Source of the DNA: Planctomycetota bacterium
Lineage (GTDB): Bacteria > Planctomycetota > Phycisphaerae > UBA1845
Direction: 5' to 3'
Assembly (NCBI GenBank): GCA_030616775.1
Contig: JAUWWQ010000008.1
Span: 1-64,000 of the forward strand
Length of the DNA: 64,000 bases
Shown piece by piece: positions 26,800 to 35,810 of this stretch (position 1 is the stretch's first letter; each line of letters opens with the position of its first letter). The position numbers and the translations under genes are program-made. The notes beneath the pieces are model-generated. The model ran no database searches and was not told the origin of the DNA. It saw only the letters and a program-made list of their open reading frames with translations.

Positions 26800-28113
26800 G
26801 TGTTAGGCATCAAGCAGGAGCAGCAGTCGGGGCATAGCTGGATTGGCCCGGCTCCGTGGATCGAGACATCGCTTCCAGGTCCCAACGCCAAGGCGTTGAT
26901 CGAACGGGATCGCCGTTACAGCTCCCCCTCGCATACCCGTGATTACCCCCTGGTCGTGCAGCGCGCCGTGGGCTCTGTGATTGAGGACGTTGACGGCAAT
27001 CGCTTCCTGGATTTTGCCGCAGGGCTTGAGGTCTGCCTGACCGGCCATTGCCACCCCAAGGTCATCGCCGCGATCGAGGCACAGGCCAAAGCACTTATTC
27101 ACATTTGCGGCAGCGACTTCTACCACTCGCCGATGGTCGAGCTGATGGAACAACTCGTGGAGATCGCCCCCGGCAAGCGCCCCAAGCGCGTGCTCCTGAC
27201 CAACAGCGGAACCGAAGCCGTCGAAGCGGCCATCAAGCTCTGCCGTTATCACACCGAAAGGAAATGGATCATCGCGTTTCACGGCGCATTCCATGGACGC
27301 ACCATGGGTGCCCTGGCCCTGACCTGCTCCAAAACGCGGCAGCAAGAACGATTTGGACCGCTTGTCCCAATGGTGGCTCATGTTCCCTATGGGGATGCCA
27401 AAGCGATCGAAACGCACCTATTCAAGTACAAAATGGCTCCGGAGGAGGTTGCCGCCATCTTCGTCGAGGCGATGCAGGGCGAAGGAGGGTATGTGGTGCC
27501 GGATTCGTCGTTTTTGCCGAATCTTCGTGCTCTGTGCGACAAGCATGGCATCATTCTGGTTTGCGACGAGATTCAGTCCGGCCTCGGACGCACCGGCAAG
27601 TGGTTTGCGTTTGAGCACTTCGGTATCGTGCCCGACGTAATTTTGATGGCCAAAGGACTCGCCAGTGGGATGCCGCTCGGGGCCCTTATCGCTAACGCGG
27701 ACATCATGGACTGGGAACCGGGTGCCCACGGAAGCACGCTAGCCGGCAATCCGGTCTGTTGCGCGGCGGCGCTCGCCACGCTGGATTTGATCGGGTTAAC
27801 TCTTATGGCCAATGCGGCCAGGCTCGGCGAGCGCCTGCGGGCTCAGCTTAGAGTAATGGCCGACAAACGGAAGGTTGTGGCCAACGTTCGCGGGCTTGGG
27901 CTAAAGTGCGCCGTTGACATCATCAACAAAAAGAGCGGCAAGCCCGATCCCAAGCTGCGCCACCGAATCCTACAGGCGGCGTTCGAGCGCGGTCTGGTCC
28001 TGCTGCCCTGTGGAGAGCACGGTATACGCTTTTGCCCACCCCTGTGCATCAATGAAACCCAGCTCGATGTGGGGCTAAAAACCCTTGACGAAGCCCTCGC
28101 GACGGTTGTCTGA
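26800..28113 (+). CDS. Class III PLP-dependent aminotransferase
   Basis: 437 residues from GTG 26800, chosen because GGAGG lies seven bases upstream; no such site precedes an earlier in-frame candidate. Class III features: DVDGNRFLDFAAGLEVCLTGHCHP, TNSGTEAVEAAIKLCRYHT, AFHGAFHGRTMGALALT, VCDEIQSGLGRTGKWFAFEHF and the PLP-binding Lys in LMAKGLASGMPLGA. Related to 4-aminobutyrate, acetylornithine and lysine 6-aminotransferases. Its position after the two saccharopine-pathway genes suggests it acts on a lysine-derived amino donor such as 2-aminoadipate or lysine itself, but the fold alone does not fix the substrate. Confidence 0.9.
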   Translation: MLGIKQEQQSGHSWIGPAPWIETSLPGPNAKALIERDRRYSSPSHTRDYPLVVQRAVGSVIEDVDGNRFLDFAAGLEVCLTGHCHPKVIAAIEAQAKALIHICGSDFYHSPMVELMEQLVEIAPGKRPKRVLLTNSGTEAVEAAIKLCRYHTERKWIIAFHGAFHGRTMGALALTCSKTRQQERFGPLVPMVAHVPYGDAKAIETHLFKYKMAPEEVAAIFVEAMQGEGGYVVPDSSFLPNLRALCDKHGIILVCDEIQSGLGRTGKWFAFEHFGIVPDVILMAKGLASGMPLGALIANADIMDWEPGAHGSTLAGNPVCCAAALATLDLIGLTLMANAARLGERLRAQLRVMADKRKVVANVRGLGLKCAVDIINKKSGKPDPKLRHRILQAAFERGLVLLPCGEHGIRFCPPLCINETQLDVGLKTLDEALATVV

Positions 28114-28176
28114 GCCGATCAACAGCCCTGGCCCGCCCCTGGTCGAGCAGGTCGATTCGTAGAGATCGCCGCCGAT

Positions 28177-28632
28177 CTACCGCCGATTCGTTGCAGCCGG
28201 TCGCCGCAATTTGATCTTCATGTCGCGCCGCGTGGTCCTCGAAGCCTCAATGACTTTCATGGCTTTCTTGATGTCCGGAACCTTTAGGACCACCACGGTT
28301 TTACCACCCCTGGCGCCGGTCGTGCAGTACATATATCCGATGTTGATGTGAGCGGCCAAGAGGCGTTCACAAAGGTCCGCCGCCGCCCCCGGCCGGTTGG
28401 CCAGCGTCACCCCCAGCACGTCCGTTTCCGCCACTGGTACGTTGAGCTGTTGAAGAATCGGCCTGGCCGCCGCCGGATCATCCACAATCAGCCGGAGCAC
28501 GCCATGTTCCATCGAATCCATCATGGCGATGCTGGTAACGTTTATCTTAGCCTTGGCGATCTCCCGGAAAACCTGCGGCAGCACGCCTGGCTTATTAACA
28601 AGAAAGATGGAAAATTGCACGCGCTTTTCCAT
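28177..28632 (-). CDS. Tandem ACT domain protein
   Basis: About 151 residues from the ATG at 28632 (MEKRVQFSIFLVNKPG), with GGAG a few bases before; an upstream in-frame start at 28686 is less likely. Two ACT domains are visible: FLVNKPGVLPQVFREIAKAKINVTSIAMMD, and then VTLANRPGAAADLCERLLAAHINIGYMYCT. ACT pairs bind amino acids and regulate enzymes or act as standalone sensors. It faces the lysine-breakdown genes, convergent with the aminotransferase, so an amino-acid-sensing role there is plausible but unproven. A basic C-terminal tail (KIKLRRPAATNRR) is present. Confidence 0.8.
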   Translation of the reverse strand: MEKRVQFSIFLVNKPGVLPQVFREIAKAKINVTSIAMMDSMEHGVLRLIVDDPAAARPILQQLNVPVAETDVLGVTLANRPGAAADLCERLLAAHINIGYMYCTTGARGGKTVVVLKVPDIKKAMKVIEASRTTRRDMKIKLRRPAATNRR

Positions 28633-28762
28633 GGGAGTCTCCAGTATGGTGGGTAAGCTCTCGGCATCTGTCACCTGCTTGGCCACCAGTATAGCATCCG
28701 ATCGAGCCGATTACAACGCGGATCCAGGCACTACAGACACATCCGGCCCTGAGTTTTCCTCA

Positions 28763-28883
28763 CTAGTACGACAGCGCTAGGTTCGTTCCGAATCGCGGTT
28801 GGCGATGTCGAAAACGCCGTTGCCGGATTCGATAAACCGGCGATTGCGGGCCGCAACCGAGGTTCGTAGCGCTGTCATACTAG
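28763..28883. mobile_element. MITE-like element with terminal inverted repeats
   Basis: A 121-base unit bounded by CTAGTACGACAGCGCTA (left) and the inverted TAGCGCTGTCATACTAG (right); the arms match except one base. Beyond the arms the interior also contains complementary segments. It has no coding capacity. The CTAG ends may include a duplicated target. Looks like a non-autonomous transposon relic, though a structured RNA cannot be excluded. Confidence 0.5.
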
Positions 28884-28923
28884 GCTAAGCCCACCTTCCT
28901 GAGACGTCTTCCTAGCGGCCAGT

Positions 28924-29997
28924 CTAGATGATTCCGCATCCGCGCCATCGGCGGCACTGAAGACGCAACCCCAAAAGCCCGCACATGACAAAAACCGACG
29001 TGCTCAGCATCGCTACGCCGCAGAGTCTACCTATCGTCGGAGGCCCAACGTCGGAATCCTGATCAGTGTTGTCACCGATACCGTCGCCATCGCTATCGGC
29101 CGTCTCAGTCGGGTCAAGCGGAAACGCATCGCCGATGTCGTCCACGCCGTCGTTGTCGTCGTCGATATCGGTATTGTCGCCAACGCCGTCGTCGTCGGTG
29201 TCGGCTGTCTCTACGGGGTCTAGCGGGAACGCGTCGCCGTTATCGCCAACGCCATCCTGGTCGGAATCGCTTGCCTCAGCCGGATCAAGCGGGAAGGTGT
29301 CGTCGGCATCGTCCACACCGTCGTCATCGTCGTCCTCGTCGGCGTTATTGCCGACTCCGTCGGCGTCGGTGTCTGCCGATTCGGTTGGATCGCTCGGGAA
29401 GGCATCGTCCGTGTTCGGAACACCGTCACCATCCGGGTCGCCAGCCGGGTCGGCGACGGACAACGCCAACTGCCCACCTTGAAGGTTTCCTCCCGCAAGT
29501 GAGAACGCCACAAAAGGAAAGCCGGCGTCGAACTCCGCTCGGCTTAACTGGCCCGCCTCAGTGGATCCCACGGCGTTCAACGTGCCGCTGGCGCTCACCG
29601 TGACCTCAACCGTGGCCACACAGATCGGCTCTTCGCTTAGCGTAAGCAAACCCGGCGCACTGCTCGACATTAGCGAAGTGGCTGAGGGTGTCGGTAGCAT
29701 CGTCACTTGGAATGTATACGCGCTCGGGTCCACATCCCACGTGAAGGTGCCCAGCTCGATGCCCGGACTAGTCGCCGCGAAATCAAACTGCAGGTTCCGC
29801 AGGTCGGCAAGCGGGTTGTCATCGCCCTCGACCGATAGCAGGATGTCCACAAACACCTCAGCACCGGCTGGGACATCTCCCACAATGGGATTCATGTCAG
29901 CGTCGTTGGGCTCCAAGGTGACTATCAGATCAGCCTGGGCCAACGGTACAAAAAGCACCCCAACTGCTATTAACGCTACAATGATGCAACGGCGCAT
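28924..29997 (-). CDS. Secreted protein with thrombospondin type 3 calcium-binding repeats
   Basis: 357 residues starting at the ATG at 29997, MRRCIIVALIAVGVLFVPLAQA, a signal peptide. Residues about 25-185 form a beta domain. This is followed by six or so Asp-rich repeats of the type DPDGDGVPNTDDAFPSDPTE (TSP3/calcium-binding), about 105 residues. The C-terminus is hydrophobic (LCGVAMLSTSVFVMCGLLGLRL) and then basic and Cys-rich, which would act as membrane anchor or sorting signal. Likely calcium-stabilised and extracellular. A hairpin terminator at 30242-30281 lies upstream and belongs to the next gene. No exact family recognised for the N-terminal domain. Confidence 0.75.
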   Translation of the reverse strand: MRRCIIVALIAVGVLFVPLAQADLIVTLEPNDADMNPIVGDVPAGAEVFVDILLSVEGDDNPLADLRNLQFDFAATSPGIELGTFTWDVDPSAYTFQVTMLPTPSATSLMSSSAPGLLTLSEEPICVATVEVTVSASGTLNAVGSTEAGQLSRAEFDAGFPFVAFSLAGGNLQGGQLALSVADPAGDPDGDGVPNTDDAFPSDPTESADTDADGVGNNADEDDDDDGVDDADDTFPLDPAEASDSDQDGVGDNGDAFPLDPVETADTDDDGVGDNTDIDDDNDGVDDIGDAFPLDPTETADSDGDGIGDNTDQDSDVGPPTIGRLCGVAMLSTSVFVMCGLLGLRLQCRRWRGCGII

Positions 29998-30241
29998 TGC
30001 TCGTACCACTCTGTGTTGTTGCACCCCGTGGGTCGCAATCCGATCGGGCCTCAAAACCGCAGTCCAGGTCCGGTGTATTCTTGCGCACCGCACTGGTCCC
30101 GTCACGAACTTTCCCGAAAAAACACGCGACCTCGGTGACTCAGGGCCGGTAGCACTGTTTGGTACCGTGTGAACAGCAAGGTACTCGGACGCTCGACTCG
30201 GCTGTTCCCGCTGAGCTGGCCCAAGACCCGGATACGAAAAG

Positions 30242-30281
30242 CGGTGGCGTAGCCACAACGGTCGTTGCGGCTACGCCACCG
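30242..30281 (-). terminator. Strong hairpin terminator after the dockerin-like gene
   Basis: 18-base arms, CGGTGGCGTAGCCACAAC and GTTGCGGCTACGCCACCG, with one mismatch and a 4-base loop. On the minus strand the stem is followed by CTTTTC. It lies 75 bases after the stop of the dockerin-like protein gene and before the thrombospondin-repeat gene. Confidence 0.7.
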
Positions 30282-30356
30282 AATCCTGACTACATCTCGC
30301 AACACAGACCCGTAAGGCGCTACCATCGGCAGTCCGCTGCTGGGTGCCGACGCCTT

Positions 30357-31502
30357 TTACCCGGGTGGGCAAGTAACTTCCATCGACACATTCAGCCAGG
30401 GATCGTACACGCCGGCGCCGTTAAGCAGGTCGATCACACGCAAGATGTCCGGCGGACCGCACATGTCGCTCCGGTCTACGTCGCACTGCCACATCTCGCA
30501 CGTTCTGACGCCGTTCAGGCAGTCGATTACGTACAGGATGTCCGCCGGTGCACTGGTGTTGTCAGCAGCACTCACATCACCCGGCAGGGAGCCGAGGCAC
30601 GTAGTCGTGTCGGCGTAGGTGACGCACGTCCACTTGCCGGTCGAGATCAGGCGGTCAAAGACCAGAGTCACAGTAGCCCCGTCCTTAATCGCGTCCGTGA
30701 TCGTCGGCGGAGTCTCGGCCGGGTGTACGCTTACCGAAAAGTCGCCGGGACCAACGGCAGCTGCACACGAAGCATCGGAAAAAGTAAGGTCAATCGAGTT
30801 CCAACCAGCCGGCTCCGTTCCATCGGGTTTCGACGGCTGACGGGCATCGATCGCGCAATTAGGTGGGTCAGTGGAAACGATCACACACCCCACCTCGATC
30901 ATCAGGTTCTCGATCGTGCCGACGCCGGCCTCCTCAACCGCCCAATACGTTCCATCCTCGGTCTCTCCTTGCTTGATCACATTGGCAAACAGGTTGGCAA
31001 GCGACAGGGTGTACGTGCCCTCCACATCAGGGGCCGTCAAAGAACCCGCCGCCAGCACAATCTCTGTGTGACCCAGGCCTATCACCACCGCCTCTGCGAT
31101 CGGGTAGGGGGCGTTGCCAATGTCGTTGTTGATCGTGTTCTGCCCGCCGCCGATCTGCACAAGATCGCCCTCGCGGCCGGGAACATTCGCCGTCCCGCCG
31201 AAGCCGGCCGGATTGGTAATGCCCTCCGGAATCACGAAGCTGGCAATCGGGCCCGAACTTGGCGTGACCGCCTGCCCCAGAGCGCCGCCGTCAAACACAA
31301 GGTCAAAGCCGAAAAGCGCCAGCCCCTCGTTGTCCGTGTCACTACTCAGAACGCCACGAACCTCGTAATTGACCGTGGCGCCCGGCGGGACGGTGACCAT
31401 GTCAAACCCGGTATCCGATACAACCCAGACATTCAAATCCGTCGCCAACGCTGTCGAGCCGCTTAGCGCCGCAGCTATGGCCAAACCCAGTAACTTCCTC
31501 AT
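30357..31502 (-). CDS. Secreted protein with dockerin-like domain
   Basis: 381 residues. The signal peptide is MRKLLGLAIAAALSGSTALA. The main body is beta-rich and unrecognised (PPGATVNYEVRGVLSSD, LFGFDLVFDGG). Near residues 310-365 are two EF-hand-like dockerin halves, LPGDVSAADNTSAPADILYVIDCLNG and CDVDRSDMCGPPDILRVIDLLNG, each with the Asp-rich loop and following helix. Such dockerin-like ends are common in Planctomycetota surface proteins, where no classical cohesin partner is known. Probably exported and calcium-binding. Its transcript ends at the hairpin at 30242-30281. Confidence 0.78.
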   Translation of the reverse strand: MRKLLGLAIAAALSGSTALATDLNVWVVSDTGFDMVTVPPGATVNYEVRGVLSSDTDNEGLALFGFDLVFDGGALGQAVTPSSGPIASFVIPEGITNPAGFGGTANVPGREGDLVQIGGGQNTINNDIGNAPYPIAEAVVIGLGHTEIVLAAGSLTAPDVEGTYTLSLANLFANVIKQGETEDGTYWAVEEAGVGTIENLMIEVGCVIVSTDPPNCAIDARQPSKPDGTEPAGWNSIDLTFSDASCAAAVGPGDFSVSVHPAETPPTITDAIKDGATVTLVFDRLISTGKWTCVTYADTTTCLGSLPGDVSAADNTSAPADILYVIDCLNGVRTCEMWQCDVDRSDMCGPPDILRVIDLLNGAGVYDPWLNVSMEVTCPPG

Positions 31503-31940
31503 CGCATTCGCTCCGTTAAGTGGTGCAACCGACTATTGCACTGCCAATTGTCGCAAATCCCCTTAGCCATCAATCCTCCGGCCTTGTCGGCGCACTCTGC
31601 TCCGCGCCGACGGACAGCCGGTACATCATAGTAGTCGCCGCCGGACCGCCGCGGCGCGAGGTTTTCTAGCCGGAAGCCCGGTGTCTCCTCCACGTCGGAC
31701 CCCGCCGGCACCGCGTCTCATAAAAAACCCGACTATCATCGCTGGACCAAAACTCGCTGGACCGAAACTCGCTGGACCGAGAATCCCTTCTCGGTCCTCG
31801 CCTTACAGCGTCAAATTTCCCGTTCCAGTTTAATCAGAACGCCGTTTTGCCGTCCCGTCTGCATTGCCGCTGCTTGTCAGCTCGATTGTGGCGGTTTCGT
31901 GGTTTGACGCCGTGGCGAGCAAACGCGACTCTACCCGCCA
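31503..31940. other. Intergenic region with a 15-base tandem repeat
   Basis: Contains three tandem copies of TCGCTGGACCNAAAC-type units at 31739-31753, 31754-31768 and 31769-31783. I see no gene. This should hold promoters for the dockerin-like gene (minus strand) and the UbiB-family kinase (plus strand), but no convincing boxes were found. Confidence 0.6.
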
Positions 31941-33647
31941 ATGACACCACTTGCTTTCACACGCAGCGTGCGAAGCCTCAACCGGTTGCGTCACATCGCG
32001 CAGGTGCTGACGCGCCACGGTTTCGGACACGTCGTTGCTCGGATCAACTTGGCGCGCTTCGTGCCCGTTTGGATGCTCCGCAAGAAAGCACCGGCACCGG
32101 CACTCGAAGAGGGCGCCTCGGCCATCGGTCGGCGGCTGGCCCAGGTCTGTGCCGAGCTCGGGCCGACCTTCATAAAGTTCGGGCAGATGATGAGCACACG
32201 GCCGGATATCGTTCCGGCCGAAGTCCTCACGGAGCTGCGCGTACTTCAGGACGATGTGCCGGCCTTCGACACCACCGTTGCAATGGACATGATCGCTGAG
32301 GAGCTGGGTCGACCCGTTGACGAGTGCTTCGCCTCGATCGACGACAGGCCGATCGCGAGCGCTTCGATCGGTCAAGTCTACCGGGCGCAGACAAAGGACG
32401 GCGCCGAGGTCGTCGTCAAGATACGCCGACCGGACATTGACGAGATCATCACGCTGGACATGCAACTGCTGCGCTGGCTGGCCGAGTCACTGGAAGACTT
32501 CATGCCGGAACTGCGGGTCTACAGGCCAACCATGCTGGTCAGCGAACTCGAGGAGATGCTCACGCGTGAGTTGGATTACGTCAATGAGGCCTCCGCCACC
32601 ACACGTTTTGCGAAAGCCTTCGAAGACGAAACCGGAATTCGCATCCCCAACGTACACTGGGACCTGTCCGGTTCGCGCGTTTTGACGCTGGACGTTCTTC
32701 GGGGGACTAACGTTGACACACTGCTGGCAACGTCTGATGAGACGGACGGAAAGATTGATCGCCGGCTGGTCGCTCGTCGACTGGCCGAGTGTTATCTCAA
32801 ACAGGTATTCGAAATCGGCGTATTCCACGCCGACCCCCATCCGGGCAACATTCTGGTCGACCCACCCGCAAACGTCGGACTTATCGACTTCGGTCAGGTT
32901 GGGACGATCACCGATGACCTGATGACCCAGCTCATCGTCATCGTCTACGCGTCGGTCAATCGGGAGATGGACGTGATGATCGACTCGTTCGCCGATCTCG
33001 GCGCTTTGGGACCGGAGACGAACCGGCGGCAGCTACATCGCGCCCTTCAGGTGCTTCTCGACAAATACTACGGCCTGCCGCTCAAGCGATTGGATCTCAG
33101 CACGCTCACGACCGAGTTTACTGAGGTGGTGCGCCGCCACGACGTGGTTGTTCCGCGGGATCTGCTGATGCTGGCTAAGGCGCTCGGCACCGTAGCCAGT
33201 GTCGCCGCACGACTCGATCCCGACCTGGACCTGCTGGAACTGCTCAAACCCCGGTTGCAGCGAGCGCTTACCGAAAGGCTTTCGCCGCAGCACCTGGCCC
33301 GTGGGGCGATGGTCTGGGGATGGCACGTGTTCAGCCTGGCCCGCAGCGCGCCGGCACAACTGCGTGACTTTCTGCGTGGGCTCCGGTCAGGGGCCTGGAA
33401 GCTGCACGTCCGTCACGAGAACATCGAACGACTCATCAGCGAACTGGATCGTTCCAGCAACCGGCTGGCCTTTTCGATCGTGATCGCCGCCATTATTGTA
33501 GGCAGCTCCGCGTTGGTCAGCACCGCGACGGACCTGACACTCTTCGGCCTCAAGGTTCAGTACTTCGGCGTGATCGGCTATCTGATAGCCGGGTTCCTGG
33601 GCCTGGCCCTTATCTGGGCGATCTTCCGAAGCGGCCGATTGCATTAG
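31941..33647 (+). CDS. ubiB: UbiB/AarF/ABC1 family atypical kinase
   Basis: 568 residues, usual length for bacterial UbiB. The KxGQ motif appears in FIKFGQMMSTRPDIVP, followed by the Ala-rich nucleotide loop ASIGQVYRA, the ExD-type TRELDYVNEA, HADPHPGNILV and the metal-binding IDFGQVG. Two transmembrane helices are at the C-terminus (FSIVIAAIIVGSSALVST and VIGYLIAGFLGLALIWAIF). UbiB proteins sit at the membrane and support ubiquinone or menaquinone biosynthesis or lipid-linked processes by ATPase activity. No quinone genes are adjacent here, so the symbol reflects family only. Confidence 0.9.
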   Translation: MTPLAFTRSVRSLNRLRHIAQVLTRHGFGHVVARINLARFVPVWMLRKKAPAPALEEGASAIGRRLAQVCAELGPTFIKFGQMMSTRPDIVPAEVLTELRVLQDDVPAFDTTVAMDMIAEELGRPVDECFASIDDRPIASASIGQVYRAQTKDGAEVVVKIRRPDIDEIITLDMQLLRWLAESLEDFMPELRVYRPTMLVSELEEMLTRELDYVNEASATTRFAKAFEDETGIRIPNVHWDLSGSRVLTLDVLRGTNVDTLLATSDETDGKIDRRLVARRLAECYLKQVFEIGVFHADPHPGNILVDPPANVGLIDFGQVGTITDDLMTQLIVIVYASVNREMDVMIDSFADLGALGPETNRRQLHRALQVLLDKYYGLPLKRLDLSTLTTEFTEVVRRHDVVVPRDLLMLAKALGTVASVAARLDPDLDLLELLKPRLQRALTERLSPQHLARGAMVWGWHVFSLARSAPAQLRDFLRGLRSGAWKLHVRHENIERLISELDRSSNRLAFSIVIAAIIVGSSALVSTATDLTLFGLKVQYFGVIGYLIAGFLGLALIWAIFRSGRLH

Positions 33648-33675
33648 TACCGTGTTTCACAAGTCTCTCGACTAT

Positions 33676-33771
33676 CTGAGCCGCAGGCTTCAGCCTGCGC
33701 GGGCATCCCCGGGGGCTTTGAACCCACAGGCGGGACGCGGACGTCCGCGCAGGCTGAAGCCCGCGGCTCGG
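33676..33771. repeat. Inverted pair of dispersed palindromic repeats upstream of proS
   Basis: One copy in plus orientation (33676-33705) and one in the opposite orientation (33743-33771, GTCCGCGCAGGCTGAAGCCC and on). They can pair with each other over nearly 30 bases to form a long hairpin in the region between the kinase gene and proS. Confidence 0.8.
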
Positions 33772-33862
33772 GGTAGAATCATCGTCGCACTGTTTATGAA
33801 ACGCGGTGCTAATACCAACCGACGCTTGCAATCCACCGGTACAGACGGTATTCAAGCCCGCT

Positions 33863-35614
33863 ATGAAATGGACGGGCTTCTTCATCCCGACCGCCAAGGA
33901 AACGCCCACTGAGGCCACAGTACCCTCGCATCAACTGATGATCCGGGCCGGTCTGATCCGGCAGGTCGTGGCCGGGGCCTACACTTATCTCCCGCTGGGG
34001 TACCTCGCCCTGCGCAAGATTGAGAACATCGTGCGGGAGGAGATGAACGCCGCCGGGGCGATCGAGCTGCACATGCCGGCCATGCACCCCATCGAATGGT
34101 GGCAGCAAACCGGCCGGGTCGAGGCCATGGGCGAGACACTCCTTCGCCTGGCCGGTACCGGAGACGATTGGCGATCGCGCACTGTATTGGGTCCTACGCA
34201 CGAGGAGCCTATTACGGAGATCGCCCGGGCGTACATCAACAGCTATAAGCAGTTGCCAATCAACCTCTACCAGATTCAGACCAAGTTTCGCGGCGAGGCC
34301 AGACCCAAAAGCGGCGTCTTGCGGACCCGCGAGTTTCTGATGAAGGATGCCTATTCGTTCCACATGGCCAAGGATGGGCCGGGCGGTTTGGACGAGGGCT
34401 ACCAGAAGATGTACGACGCGTACTGCGCGATCTTCAGCCGCTGCGGTCTGCCCTACATGATCGTCGAGGCGGAGTCGGGACCGATCGGCGGTGACGCCTC
34501 ACACGAGTTCATGGTCCCAACCGACGCCGGCGAGGACTGGCTGGTCCAATCAGAGGACGGCTCCTACGCCGCGAATCTCGAACGGGCCGAGGTCGCCCCC
34601 CTGGACGACAAACAGGGCGGCACGAACGCGCCGCTGGCGGAGGTTCACACGCCGGGGCTTTCGACCATCGACGAGGTATCGGGATTCCTGAAGTGCCAGC
34701 CGTGCCAGATGATCAAGACGATCATTTATGAAGCGGACGGACGGCCGCTCGTGGCCCTGGTTCGCGGCGATCACGAAGTGAATGAGGCCAAGCTCGCCCG
34801 GGCGGCCGCGGTGGGCCCAGTCAAAGCCGCACAACCCGAGCTGATCCGCGAAGTGACCGGTGCGGAGGTCGGTTTCGCCGGCCCCGTCGGACTTAATGCC
34901 CGGGTCATCGCCGATCAGGCCGTCACCGTAATGCACGACGCAGTGACCGGCGCCAACAAGACGGATTATCACATAACCGGAGTGAACGCTCCACGGGATT
35001 ACCAGATCAAGGAATCCGCAGATATTCGAATGGCCGTGGAAGGTGACCGGGCGCCGAACGGATCGCCGCTTGTTTTCAAGAAGTGCATCGAGGTCGGCCA
35101 CGTCTTCAAGCTCGGTACGAAGTACTCCAGGGCCATGGAAGCGACCTGTCTCGACAGGGACGGTAAGGTCAAGCCGTTTATCATGGGCTGTTACGGCATA
35201 GGGCTCAACCGGATCATGGCCGCCGCGATCGAAGCTTTCCACGATGACAAGGGTATTTGCTGGCCCATCTCGATCGCGCCACAGCAAGTCGTCATCTGTG
35301 CACTGGACATGCGTGACCAGTCTGTCACGTCCTTGGCACAGAAGCTGCACGACGAAATGGAGGCAGCCGGGATCGAGGTTCTGCTGGATGATCGCGACGC
35401 CCGCCCCGGCTTCAAGTTCATGGACGCCGACCTGATCGGCTTCCCGCTCCGCGTCACCGTAGGCAAGCGTGGCCTGAGCGAGGGCGTCGTCGAGTTACGA
35501 AAACGCGGCACGGGCGAAGTCCAGAAGCTACCACCCGATCAGGTTGTCGCCGCGGTATCTCAACTGGCCCAGGAAATGCTCAAGCAAGAACGGACGCACA
35601 CCCGTATCCGTTAG
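33863..35614 (+). CDS. proS: Proline-tRNA ligase (bacterial type)
   Basis: Charges tRNA-Pro with proline. 583 residues from the ATG at 33863 (MKWTGFFIPTAKETP). Motif 1 lies near PLGYLALRKIENIVREEM, motif 2 is TKFRGEARPKSGVLRTREFLMKDAYSFH, the YbaK-like INS editing domain lies between about 220 and 405, and motif 3 is GCYGIGLNRIMAAAIE. The C-terminal anticodon-binding domain contains VLLDDRDARPGFKFMDADLIG. A good Shine-Dalgarno is not visible; the start is set by the family N-terminus. Confidence 0.97.
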   Translation: MKWTGFFIPTAKETPTEATVPSHQLMIRAGLIRQVVAGAYTYLPLGYLALRKIENIVREEMNAAGAIELHMPAMHPIEWWQQTGRVEAMGETLLRLAGTGDDWRSRTVLGPTHEEPITEIARAYINSYKQLPINLYQIQTKFRGEARPKSGVLRTREFLMKDAYSFHMAKDGPGGLDEGYQKMYDAYCAIFSRCGLPYMIVEAESGPIGGDASHEFMVPTDAGEDWLVQSEDGSYAANLERAEVAPLDDKQGGTNAPLAEVHTPGLSTIDEVSGFLKCQPCQMIKTIIYEADGRPLVALVRGDHEVNEAKLARAAAVGPVKAAQPELIREVTGAEVGFAGPVGLNARVIADQAVTVMHDAVTGANKTDYHITGVNAPRDYQIKESADIRMAVEGDRAPNGSPLVFKKCIEVGHVFKLGTKYSRAMEATCLDRDGKVKPFIMGCYGIGLNRIMAAAIEAFHDDKGICWPISIAPQQVVICALDMRDQSVTSLAQKLHDEMEAAGIEVLLDDRDARPGFKFMDADLIGFPLRVTVGKRGLSEGVVELRKRGTGEVQKLPPDQVVAAVSQLAQEMLKQERTHTRIR

Positions 35615-35788
35615 TTTGTCAACCCAGGGATAACGTTACGCCAAGGGATTCGCCCATGATGTCACCGACCGCTGGATTTGGCGGTACCGCGACTCTCCGA
35701 GGCGCAATAACCCAACCCTAAGCAGGACCTGCGCCGATAGCTCACGGGAACAGGACGCGTGACAGCATCACGCCGCTCGTGTTAGACT

Positions 35789-35809
35789 CTGGGTGTCCGG
35801 GAGACCCAG
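35789..35809 (+). promoter_or_regulatory. Hairpin covering the ribosome-binding site of the PIN operon
   Basis: CTGGGT (35789-35794) pairs with ACCCAG (35804-35809), and the loop contains the GGGAG Shine-Dalgarno of the first gene (ATG at 35811). A possible promoter, GTGACA (35759-35764) with an 18-base spacer and TAGACT (35783-35788), lies just upstream, so the hairpin may be at the very 5' end of the mRNA. It could dampen translation. Confidence 0.4.
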
Positions 35810-35810
35810 C

